A DNA stretch of 64,000 bases from Aureibaculum flavum (GTDB lineage Bacteria; Bacteroidota; Bacteroidia; Flavobacteriales; Flavobacteriaceae): NCBI RefSeq assembly GCF_016406085.1, contig NZ_JAEHFJ010000013.1, forward strand, positions 1 through 64,000. Reading direction: 5' to 3'. This document shows positions 42,185 through 49,786 of this stretch, one piece after another. Under the pieces are notes generated by a model. The model did not search any database and was not told the DNA's origin. It saw only the letters and a list, made by a program, of their open reading frames with translations. A program made the position numbers and the translations under genes. The first letter of the stretch is position 1. Each line of letters begins with the position of its first letter.

Positions 42185-43012
42185 TTAAACGCCACTATAT
42201 GCGGCAAATCCACCATCAATTGGCACAACTACTCCAGTAACAAATTTTGACCCTTCTCCACACAACCAAAGTGTAGTTCCTACCAAATCTTCAGGTTCTC
42301 CATAACGCCCCATCGGAGTCTGATCTATAATTTGCTGACCTCTTTGCGTTAAACTCCCATCAGTTTCAGTTAATAACGTTCTATTTTGGTCTGTTAAGAA
42401 AAACCCAGGTGCCAATGCATTAACGCGAATACCGACTTTAGAAAAATGTACGGCCAGCCACTGCGTGAAATTTGATACTGCTGCTTTTGCACCACTGTAA
42501 GCAGGAATTTTCGTTAAAGGTGTGAAAGCATTCATTGATGAAATATTTAACACACTACAACCTGTTTTTCCAACCATATCTTTAGCAAATACCTGTGTAG
42601 GAAGTAAAGTACCTATAAAGTTTAAATCAAATACAAATTTAATACCCTCTGGATCTAATTCGAAAAATGTTTTAAATCCTTCCGTTTTGTTTAAAAGATC
42701 TTCCTCTTGTAAAAAAGGGTTAGAAGTAGTACCTAATGGATGATTTCCTCCAGCACCATTAATTAATATATCGCACGTTCCTAACTTTTCATTCACTACT
42801 TTTCTTGCGGCCTCTAACGATTCTTTTTCAAGCACATTGGCTGCAATACCAATTGCTATTCCTCCATCTGCATTTATCTCATTTGCAACTTTATTTGCGG
42901 CATCGATTCGTAAATCTAATACAGCTATCTTATTCCCTTGTTTAGCAAGTGCTTTTGCCAAGGTGCTACAAAGCACCCCTCCTGCACCAGTTAATACGAT
43001 TACCTTATTCAT
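42185..43012 (-). CDS. SDR-family fructuronate/mannonate oxidoreductase (UxuB-type function)
   Basis: A 275-residue short-chain dehydrogenase expected to reduce D-fructuronate to D-mannonate. It has the cofactor motif TGAGGVLCS, NGAGGNHP, catalytic Ser in NISSMNAF and YSGAKAA, and a C-terminal VPIDGGFAAYSGV typical of this subgroup. In Bacteroidota and some Gram-positives this SDR replaces the long-chain UxuB. It is the first gene of the reductase - uxuA - uxaC operon. The promoter upstream has a perfect 20-bp palindrome. Substrate is inferred from operon context plus subgroup similarity. Confidence 0.87.
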   Translation of the reverse strand: MNKVIVLTGAGGVLCSTLAKALAKQGNKIAVLDLRIDAANKVANEINADGGIAIGIAANVLEKESLEAARKVVNEKLGTCDILINGAGGNHPLGTTSNPFLQEEDLLNKTEGFKTFFELDPEGIKFVFDLNFIGTLLPTQVFAKDMVGKTGCSVLNISSMNAFTPLTKIPAYSGAKAAVSNFTQWLAVHFSKVGIRVNALAPGFFLTDQNRTLLTETDGSLTQRGQQIIDQTPMGRYGEPEDLVGTTLWLCGEGSKFVTGVVVPIDGGFAAYSGV

Positions 43013-43082
43013 TGTTTATGTAAATTTTGCGTTTGTAAATCTATTTCAGATTGATTTATTACGTAATCAACCTATTGAATTC

Positions 43083-43090
43083 CAAATATA
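43083..43090 (-). promoter_or_regulatory. -7 box of the uronate operon
   Basis: Minus-strand TATATTTG, 71 bases before the reductase start codon. No clear TTTG lies 19-21 bases further upstream; that region is occupied by the palindrome at 43100-43119. Confidence 0.6.
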
Positions 43091-43099
43091 ATCAAAAAA

Positions 43100-43119
43100 T
43101 TCCGTGTACGTACACGGAA
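43100..43119. promoter_or_regulatory. Perfect 20-bp palindrome at the uronate operon promoter
   Basis: TTCCGTGTACGTACACGGAA is identical to its reverse complement and is centred on CG, as LacI-family operators are. It sits 10 bases upstream of the -7 box. The sequence differs from the operators at the LacI/kdgK and TRAP promoters, so a further regulator may be involved. Confidence 0.7.
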
Positions 43120-43242
43120 AATAATATATTTTGAGAATAAAAGAATCAAATTATATTATTTATGCTTGTTATAAGTAATAAGAAAGTTTTCTTTTCAATT
43201 TAATTTTAGTGTATCGCTATTTCAAGACGGTACATACAAAAC

Positions 43243-43269
43243 AAAAAAAAGCCCACTCTTCAGTGGGCT
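43243..43269 (-). terminator. Strong minus-strand terminator with no annotated gene upstream
   Basis: A perfect 8-bp stem AGCCCACT/AGTGGGCT with loop GAAG (minus strand), followed by eight T. The nearest upstream element on that strand is an ECF-type promoter motif at about 43581, so it may end an untranslated RNA. Confidence 0.85.
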
Positions 43270-43341
43270 ACTTTCTTCTAACTAAACTATCAACTTAAAC
43301 TCATTTTATACTCTTTTAATGAGTGTTTTCTTTAGGGAAGC

Positions 43342-43370
43342 GAATTTGCCTAAACCAGTCAGGCAAATTC
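43342..43370. other. Perfect 10-bp hairpin in the sigma-gene upstream region
   Basis: GAATTTGCCT (43342-43351) pairs perfectly with AGGCAAATTC (43361-43370), loop of nine bases. It is not followed by a T-run on the minus strand and so is more likely a structural element than a terminator. Confidence 0.55.
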
Positions 43371-43554
43371 ACAAAAAAATTATAGCAATTTTCCCATTTC
43401 GCTTTTATACACTACTTTACTTCAATTACTGTAATAAATGTTTCTTTTTAGGGACTACTAAAAGTTTACTTTATGTTTCACTTATTAAATTTCAGTCAAG
43501 AGTATTAAAAGTTATATTTCTTTTTACTAATTAGTTTCGACTCTTCATGTATAA

Positions 43555-43581
43555 AACAACAACCGTGCTAGAATTCCTACC
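43555..43581 (-). promoter_or_regulatory. ECF-type promoter motif, copy 3 (outward)
   Basis: The minus strand reads GGTAGGAA (43581-43574), 16 bases, then GTTTTATAC starting at 43557. It shares the exact layout of the two copies in front of the FecR gene. Confidence 0.5.
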
Positions 43582-43927
43582 CTAAAAAATAAAAAATATT
43601 AATAAATATATAACACTCTTATTTTCAACACAATAAAAGCAGAAAAAAAATTAACTTTTTTTTATTTCATAATTATTATGAATAATATTCTTATTTAGAA
43701 TGAATTGATATTATAAAAAAATGCGAGTCATTTCAACCTCTTACCAATTACCACAAGGTTTAATTCATATATTTCTAGCACCTAAAAACAATAATTTATA
43801 CCAATTTGCAGTTATTATGATGATTATAAATGGATATACTTTAAGAATTCACAAAACTAATTGTAGCTCCATTTGCTATTTAAAAGAACCATAAATAAAC
43901 CTATACTAAATAAATTTTATCAACTAT
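43582..43927. other. Non-coding stretch before the ECF sigma gene
   Basis: Very A+T-rich; no gene, RNA or repeat is seen. It presumably holds the sigma gene promoter, which I could not assign with confidence. Confidence 0.45.
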
Positions 43928-44443
43928 ATGGTACAATCTTTAAATTCAAATGTTTGCGAAGAGCGTGTATTTTCAAATATATTTCAAACTCTTTCTAAAG
44001 ATGTGCATAATTTTTTACGTTATAAATACGGAGATAATTTAAACCCAAAAGATAAAGTTCAAGAAGCTTTTATTAAACTTTGGGATAATTGTAAAAATGT
44101 TTCACCGGAAAAAGCGAAATCTTTTTTATTTACAACGGCAAATAACATGATGCTTAATGAAGTAAAACATCAAAAGGTAGTTTTAAAACATCAACAAGTT
44201 AAACCTAAACACTATACGAATGAGACTCCTGAATTTATTATGGAAGAATCTGAGTATATGAAAAAATACCAACGAGCATTAGGTAATTTGACTGAAGCAC
44301 AGCGTGAAGCTTTTCTTATGAATAGAATAGAAGGTAAAAAACATAAAGAGATTGCTGAAGAGTTAGGCATCTCTAGAAAGGGTGTAGAAAAGCGAATTTA
44401 TGGTGCTTTAGAAAAATTAAGAAAAGAAATTGACGGAATTTAG
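43928..44443 (+). CDS. ECF RNA polymerase sigma factor (FecI-like)
   Basis: A 171-residue ECF sigma factor. Region 2 is at about 15-80 (DVHNFLRYKYGDNLNPKDKVQEAFIKLWDN) and region 4 at about 115-168, with a helix-turn-helix (LTEAQREAFLMNRIEGKKHKEIAEELGISRKGVEKRIYGALEKLRKEI). It is followed by an anti-sigma FecR gene and a FecA-type receptor, the surface-signalling arrangement in which an outer-membrane receptor reports ligand to the sigma factor. The two GGTAGGAA-N16-GTT motifs just after it are likely promoters it recognises (inference). Confidence 0.93.
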   Translation: MVQSLNSNVCEERVFSNIFQTLSKDVHNFLRYKYGDNLNPKDKVQEAFIKLWDNCKNVSPEKAKSFLFTTANNMMLNEVKHQKVVLKHQQVKPKHYTNETPEFIMEESEYMKKYQRALGNLTEAQREAFLMNRIEGKKHKEIAEELGISRKGVEKRIYGALEKLRKEIDGI

Positions 44444-44451
44444 CATATATT

Positions 44452-44485
44452 GGTAGGAATTTATGAGTTGTAATTGTTACATAAG
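44452..44485 (+). promoter_or_regulatory. ECF-type promoter motif, copy 1
   Basis: GGTAGGAA at 44452-44459, 16-base spacer, then GTTACATAAG at 44476-44485. It starts 8 bases after the sigma gene stop codon and points at the FecR gene. Confidence 0.55.
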
Positions 44486-44527
44486 TGAAGTACCTCTAAA
44501 AAGAATTAAAAAAAATTCTATACTTAG

Positions 44528-44561
44528 GGTAGGAAAAACCAAACTTCAATTGTTATGTAAT
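44528..44561 (+). promoter_or_regulatory. ECF-type promoter motif, copy 2
   Basis: GGTAGGAA at 44528-44535, 16-base spacer, then GTTATGTAAT from 44552. It ends about 14 bases before the FecR start codon and is preceded by TTAGG, shared with copy 3. Confidence 0.6.
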
Positions 44562-44574
44562 AAGAAACATTGAT

Positions 44575-45495
44575 ATGAAAAAAGAACTTTTAATACAAAA
44601 ATGGTTAGATGGCGAGATAAACGATGCCGAGCTTAGTGCCTTTAAGGCCTTGCCCGAGTATGCGTCTTACGCTAAGCTATCTGAAAAGGCCAAGCTTTTT
44701 GAAGACACATCTTATGATGTTGATTTTGAATATGGTAAATTAAATGCCATAATTAGTGAGCGTCGACAAAAAACAGCAACCCCTGTAAAAACATTAAATT
44801 GGTTTAAACCGTTAATGAGAGTAGCGGCTATCCTTTTAGTTGGATTAGCTATTTATTATGCTCCTTTATATGGTGATACCACAACGGTTAAAACATTAGC
44901 TAGTAATCAAACAACAATTCAATTACCAGACAATTCTAATGTGAAATTAAACGCATCTTCTTCTTTACAATACAAAAAAGGAGATTGGGAAAACAACAGA
45001 GAAGTAAATTTAGTTGGTGAAGCATATTTTGATGTTGCCAAGGGATCTCAGTTTGATGTAAACACTTGGTTAGGTAAGGTAAGTGTTCTAGGTACACAAT
45101 TTAACGTAAAACAACGCGTTAATTATTTTGAAGTTACTTGTTATGAAGGCTTAGTAAGTCTTAAATATAAAGGGAAGGAAATAAAACTTCCTGCTGGTAA
45201 ATCATTCAAAGTAATTGGAAATGAAATTATTGAAGACGAAACTAAGGACTCATTACCTTCATGGTCAAATAAAAACATGAGTAGTTTTAAAAGTGTTCCA
45301 TATAGTGAAGTGATCCAAGAGTTTGAGAGACAATATAATATTAAGGTAGAAACAAATAATGTAGACATGACCCAATTATTTACTGGTAGTTTTGCATTAA
45401 ATGATCAAGAATTAGCTTTAAAAGCAATAACAATACCATTAGAATTGAAATACAACAAAGAAAATAAAACCAAAATAGTTTTAACCAAAGAGTGA
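44575..45495 (+). CDS. FecR-family anti-sigma factor
   Basis: A 306-residue inner-membrane signal transducer. A short cytoplasmic N-terminal part (LIQKWLDGEINDAELSAFKALPEY) would bind the sigma factor. One transmembrane helix follows (MRVAAILLVGLAIYYAPL, about 80-97). The periplasmic FecR domain comes next (TLASNQTTIQLPDNSNVKLNASS ... VNLVGEAYFDVAKGS), and a C-terminal DUF4974-type domain (FKSVPYSEVIQEFERQYNIKVE) contacts the receptor's N-terminal signalling domain. The stop codon overlaps the receptor start (GTGA). Confidence 0.93.
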   Translation: MKKELLIQKWLDGEINDAELSAFKALPEYASYAKLSEKAKLFEDTSYDVDFEYGKLNAIISERRQKTATPVKTLNWFKPLMRVAAILLVGLAIYYAPLYGDTTTVKTLASNQTTIQLPDNSNVKLNASSSLQYKKGDWENNREVNLVGEAYFDVAKGSQFDVNTWLGKVSVLGTQFNVKQRVNYFEVTCYEGLVSLKYKGKEIKLPAGKSFKVIGNEIIEDETKDSLPSWSNKNMSSFKSVPYSEVIQEFERQYNIKVETNNVDMTQLFTGSFALNDQELALKAITIPLELKYNKENKTKIVLTKE

Positions 45496-48017
45496 TAAAA
45501 AAGCAATTACTTCTATGTATATTCTTTTTATCTTTTATTTGTTTAACTTCAATTACAGCACAAACCAAAAAAGATAAGCAATCACTTATCAAAATTTTAG
45601 AAAAATTAGAGTCACGTTTTGACTCTAATTTTTCGTTTATAGATAAAGACATAAGAAACGTCTCTATTGAACCTCCTGCAGATTCGCTTACGCTAAAAGC
45701 GACAATTTCTTATTTACAAAATAGCACCCCATTAGTATTTACAATAATTGGTAGTAATTACATTACCATTACAAAAAACAAAGCCAATCTATTTTCTATT
45801 TGCGGCTATTTAATGGACGGTACTACAAACTTTCCAATTGAGGGAGCTGTAGTACAAACAGATGGCGTATCTATTATAAGTAATGATAATGGCTACTTTA
45901 TGCTAGAAGATTTATCGGAACACGATATTATAACGATTCGACATATTAGCTATGATGTGTTTACTGATTATGCAAAAAATTTAAACCCGAACGATTGTGA
46001 TGTGATTTTTCTAGACTCTAAAATAGAAAACTTATCTGAAATAATTCTGAAGGATTATATTACCGAAGGTATTAATAAAGTGATAGATGGAAGCATTAGT
46101 GTAAACTATAAGAATTTTGGTATTGTACCGGGTCTTATAGAAACCGATGTCCTACAAACTATACAAGTAATTCCCGGTATACAAAGTATTGATGAAACTG
46201 TATCGAACATTAACGTGAGAGGTGGCACCCATGATCAAAATTTAATTCAATGGGATGGTATTAAACTCTATCAATCTGGACATTTTTTCGGATTAATCTC
46301 CGCTGTAAATCCACGTATTACAAAAAAAGTCAAACTCTATAAAAACGGAACCCCATCAAATTACGCTGATGGAATTTCAGGTACGATTGACATGGAATCC
46401 GATCGTATTGTGAATAAAATTTTAAATGCCGAAGTTGGATTGAATTTTATAAATTTAGATGCCTTTGTTGACATCCCTATTCATAAAAGTTCATCATTAC
46501 AAATAGCCTCAAGAACTTCAGTAAATGAATTTTTAAATACACCTACTTACACTCAGTATTTCGATAGAGCTTTTCAAAATACGGATGTTGTCTCAAGCAC
46601 AAACAACACCAATAGTACAAATGAAAAATTCGATTTTTATGATGTAAGCCTTAGATGGATTTATAAGATATCTAAAAAAGATAATTTTAGGCTCAATTTT
46701 TTACATTTAAAAAATAACTTAACCATTAGCGAAAATGCTTTCGGTGGTGGTCAATCGGCTTCACGAGAAAGCTCTTTAGATCAAAGTAATATTGCAGGTG
46801 GTTTAGAATACAAAAGAAGATGGAATGAGAAATTTCAGACTACCGCACAAATTTACACTACTGCCTACGAACTGAAAGGAACCAACTTTGACGTTATTAA
46901 TGAACTGATTTTAAATCAAAAAAATAAAATTGTAGAAGTGGGGATAGATTTAAATTCAAGGCTAGAACTAAATGATTTTTTCACATTGCATAACGGTTAT
47001 CATTTTAAACAAACCGAAATAACAAATGCCGATAAATTAAATGCTCCTGTATTAGATACTATAGACAAAAGAATGGTTCAATCTCACGCCATCTCATCAA
47101 CTGCAGCATATAGATCTGAAGATGGAAATACCAATGTTAACGTTGGTGTCCGTGTCAACTATCTAACTACTTTTGATAAATTTATCATTGAACCTCGACT
47201 AAATTTTAATTACAGAATAAATGACAAGATCACTTTTGAAGTTTTGGGAGAGTTTAAAAGTCAAACTACCACGCTAGTAAACGATTTTAGAAATAATTTT
47301 TTAGGTATTGAAAGTAGAAGGTGGAACTTAGCAAATGACAATTCCATTCCTATTTTAAAAAGTAAACAACTGTCTTTCGGATCCAATTATAGCTATGATG
47401 GACTTTTAATAAATGCTGAAGTTTACTACAAATATGTTAATGGAATTACTACTCAGAGTCAGGGATTTCGTAATCAATATGAATTTATAAATTCAATTGG
47501 TACTTACGATGTGAAAGGTTTTGATTTTATGGTAAACAATAAAATTGGAAAATTAAACACTTGGTTAGGCTATTCTTTCGCGGATAACAATTATAAATTT
47601 AAGGAATTAGATAACAATCATTTTCCTAGTAATTATGATATAAGCCATACTGTTTCTGTAGCTGGTGGTTATACCTTCGATAATTTAAAACTTTCTTTAG
47701 GCGGTAATTGGCGTACAGGAAAACCAATAACAAAACCTATTGCTGGTAATGAAATAACAAGTAATGAAATAAATTATGAATCGGCAAATAGCAGTAATTT
47801 AAAATCTTATTTCCGAGTAGATGCCTCAGCAATTTATGATTTTAAATTCTCTAAACGCATTAAAGCTCAAGCTGGAGTATCGGTATTAAACTTATTAGAT
47901 AAAAAGAACATCATAAACACCTATTATTATATCAATCAAAACAACAGTGCGGTTAAAGAAATAAATACCTATTCGTTGGGTTTCACCCCAAACGTAGCAT
48001 TTAGAGTATTTTTTTAA
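45492..48017 (+). CDS. FecA-type TonB-dependent receptor with STN signalling domain
   Basis: An 841-residue outer-membrane receptor with a GTG start overlapping the FecR stop by four bases. In order: signal peptide (ending near TSITAQ), an STN (secretin/TonB N-terminal) domain that signals to FecR (about 30-95, SIEPPADSLTLKATISYLQ), a carboxypeptidase-D-like domain (ICGYLMDGTTNFPIEGAVV), plug (about 200-300) and a barrel ending VAFRVFF. It lacks the SusC length and has no SusD partner. The plug motif VDG...LKDASA of SusC proteins is replaced by VIPGIQSIDETVSNINVRGG. The ligand is unknown: a siderophore, metal complex or small glycan are all possible. Confidence 0.9.
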   Translation: MIKKQLLLCIFFLSFICLTSITAQTKKDKQSLIKILEKLESRFDSNFSFIDKDIRNVSIEPPADSLTLKATISYLQNSTPLVFTIIGSNYITITKNKANLFSICGYLMDGTTNFPIEGAVVQTDGVSIISNDNGYFMLEDLSEHDIITIRHISYDVFTDYAKNLNPNDCDVIFLDSKIENLSEIILKDYITEGINKVIDGSISVNYKNFGIVPGLIETDVLQTIQVIPGIQSIDETVSNINVRGGTHDQNLIQWDGIKLYQSGHFFGLISAVNPRITKKVKLYKNGTPSNYADGISGTIDMESDRIVNKILNAEVGLNFINLDAFVDIPIHKSSSLQIASRTSVNEFLNTPTYTQYFDRAFQNTDVVSSTNNTNSTNEKFDFYDVSLRWIYKISKKDNFRLNFLHLKNNLTISENAFGGGQSASRESSLDQSNIAGGLEYKRRWNEKFQTTAQIYTTAYELKGTNFDVINELILNQKNKIVEVGIDLNSRLELNDFFTLHNGYHFKQTEITNADKLNAPVLDTIDKRMVQSHAISSTAAYRSEDGNTNVNVGVRVNYLTTFDKFIIEPRLNFNYRINDKITFEVLGEFKSQTTTLVNDFRNNFLGIESRRWNLANDNSIPILKSKQLSFGSNYSYDGLLINAEVYYKYVNGITTQSQGFRNQYEFINSIGTYDVKGFDFMVNNKIGKLNTWLGYSFADNNYKFKELDNNHFPSNYDISHTVSVAGGYTFDNLKLSLGGNWRTGKPITKPIAGNEITSNEINYESANSSNLKSYFRVDASAIYDFKFSKRIKAQAGVSVLNLLDKKNIINTYYYINQNNSAVKEINTYSLGFTPNVAFRVFF

Positions 48018-48694
48018 TAGATATTTAACTGATCAATACGATTACCAATTGTAAAATTTTTCATTTCAGCTTCAAGCGATGAAAATTCTTCTTTTAGCAC
48101 TTTTCTTACAAATTGACCATTTTTCAATACATGAATTTCATCGCAAGTTTCGGCTAACGTAGAAAAAATATGCGAAGAAATAACAATCGTTTTATCAGCT
48201 GCCTTTAATTTCTTAATAAGTTCCGAAATAATCATATTACTCTGAATATCAACACCATTAAAGGGTTCATCTAGAATAAAGCACTCATTTTTCTGCAATA
48301 ATATAGCCGTCAATGCCAATTTCTTTTTCATTCCAGTAGAATAGGTAGAAGCATATTGTTTTAATGGTAAATCAAAAATGTTTTGAGTATCTAAGTATTC
48401 CAATTGCACATTTCTAGCATTACACATCAATTGCAAATATTCTCTTGCGGTAATTTTATCAAAAAAGTAAGGCTCCGTTAATAATAATCCTATATGGTTT
48501 TTAAGCACCTTAAGATCTGACGTAATTTTTCCGTTATACTTCTCTAGTCCAGCAATACATCTAAAAAGAGTGGTTTTACCTGAACCATTGTCACCTACAA
48601 TACCATAAACTTTTCCTTTTTCAAAAGAAAGATCTATGTCATTTAACACCTGACGTTTACCATAAAATTTAGAAAGTTTTTGAATCTTGATCAT
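48014..48694 (-). CDS. ABC transporter ATP-binding protein
   Basis: A 226-residue ABC ATPase. Walker A GDNGSGKTTL, signature YSTGMKKKLALTAILL and Walker B CFILDEPFNGVD are all present, followed by the switch His in VISSHIF. The start codon overlaps the permease stop by four bases, so the two are coupled. It resembles exporter-type or CcmA-like ATPases. The stop codon overlaps that of the convergent receptor gene by four bases. The substrate cannot be told. Confidence 0.9.
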   Translation of the reverse strand: MIKIQKLSKFYGKRQVLNDIDLSFEKGKVYGIVGDNGSGKTTLFRCIAGLEKYNGKITSDLKVLKNHIGLLLTEPYFFDKITAREYLQLMCNARNVQLEYLDTQNIFDLPLKQYASTYSTGMKKKLALTAILLQKNECFILDEPFNGVDIQSNMIISELIKKLKAADKTIVISSHIFSTLAETCDEIHVLKNGQFVRKVLKEEFSSLEAEMKNFTIGNRIDQLNIY

Positions 48695-49608
48695 TCTAAA
48701 ATAGCTTTTAACCGTTTAAAAGATTGTGAATAAAAATAAGGAATTATACCAATTAATAATGGTGGAAAAACGAAACTCATTGCAATTAAAACAACTTGCG
48801 GAATATTCATTTCATAAGGATAGATTGAATATTTGGCCAAAATCACAGTTACCAAATAAGCATAACCTAAGCCCCAGAAAACTAAAATCGTTTCTAATTC
48901 TGAATGAAAAAATAGCATTAAAAAAATTACAATCGGCAAACTTAAAAAAGTTGAAAATAGGAGTGCTGTTCTTATTTTCTTGATTAAAAATGTCTTTGAA
49001 GAATTACTAAAAGACCAAACATAATATTCATTTTCAAGCTTAGCATAATAAGAGAATGTCACAATAAAAATTAGTAACATTGAAAAAACACCAAGATTAA
49101 AATTATTGACATCAACAGAAATAAAGGTTAGACCATAGGCCATAGGAAATACAAAAAAGGTGTTTCTAAATCCACTTGAAAATTCAAAAGGTCTTTTTCC
49201 AAAAGGAGTTGGAACGGTAAAGATCGTTGTCGTTTTTAAATTAAAAAAAACAAATAGATTCACCAATAAGAATAGGACTATAGCGAAAAAAAAATGTTTT
49301 TCCACAATCAAATAAATTACAAAGGGTAGTGCTATTAAACTATTTTCCACCACTCTAATTTTATAATAGTCTGTGGTTTTAAAACACATTTTTAAAAAAT
49401 CGACTCGCTTTTTTTCACTGAATTTTATTGATAACCCTAGAGCAATTACAATATATAAATAGGGTGCATATTCAGATTTAGAAAATAAATAGTTAGACAA
49501 CCCAACAAAAGCTATTATGAGTAAAATGTAGGCTAGCAATGGGTGCAATCCGAAGGCATCAAGCTTCCTGTTAGCCATTTTTAACTGAAGTGGAAAATAG
49601 GCTAACAT
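48691..49608 (-). CDS. ABC transporter membrane subunit
   Basis: A 305-residue hydrophobic protein with about eight predicted transmembrane segments and few charged loops. It matches no family I can name with certainty, but lies directly before and overlaps the ABC ATPase gene, so it is very probably its membrane partner. This two-gene ATPase/permease layout is common in Bacteroidota for uncharacterised exporters. Confidence 0.7.
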   Translation of the reverse strand: MLAYFPLQLKMANRKLDAFGLHPLLAYILLIIAFVGLSNYLFSKSEYAPYLYIVIALGLSIKFSEKKRVDFLKMCFKTTDYYKIRVVENSLIALPFVIYLIVEKHFFFAIVLFLLVNLFVFFNLKTTTIFTVPTPFGKRPFEFSSGFRNTFFVFPMAYGLTFISVDVNNFNLGVFSMLLIFIVTFSYYAKLENEYYVWSFSNSSKTFLIKKIRTALLFSTFLSLPIVIFLMLFFHSELETILVFWGLGYAYLVTVILAKYSIYPYEMNIPQVVLIAMSFVFPPLLIGIIPYFYSQSFKRLKAILE

Positions 49609-49711
49609 TTACAAGCTATGGTTATAAAATTTATAAACATTTTACGTATTCAATACTATCACTTTTTAAATGAATAGGTTTAAGATTTATTTAGTGACCA
49701 ATTTAATTAAA

Positions 49712-49744
49712 AAACCCTACAAATCTTAACGACTTGTAGGGTTT
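49712..49744 (-). terminator. Terminator after aconitase
   Basis: AAACCCTACAA pairs with TTGTAGGGTTT (49712-49722 and 49734-49744), with a T-run following on the minus strand. It lies 43 bases past the aconitase stop codon. Confidence 0.85.
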
Positions 49745-49786
49745 GTTGTTATAGATCTGACGAAATATTACAAATCGTCTAAAATC

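Larger units (their letters stand above)
43243..43548 (-). ncRNA. Candidate non-coding RNA, about 300 nt
   Basis: This minus-strand interval lies between a GGTAGGAA-N16-GTT promoter-like motif (43581-43555) and the strong terminator at 43243-43269. It contains no open frame of useful length on that strand, but has a clean internal hairpin (GAATTTGCCT/AGGCAAATTC, 43342-43370). The plus-strand frame at 43319-43534 looks non-coding. The 5' end is an estimate. The existence of this RNA is a hypothesis. Confidence 0.4.

Noticed and set aside
43319-43534. A 71-codon plus-strand frame
   Set aside because: Composition is low-complexity hydrophobic/basic, it overlaps a strong hairpin, has no plausible promoter, and resembles no protein I know.
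43928-48017. A third polysaccharide utilisation locus
   Set aside because: There is a TonB-dependent receptor and FecI/FecR but no SusD, binding lipoprotein or carbohydrate-active enzyme.
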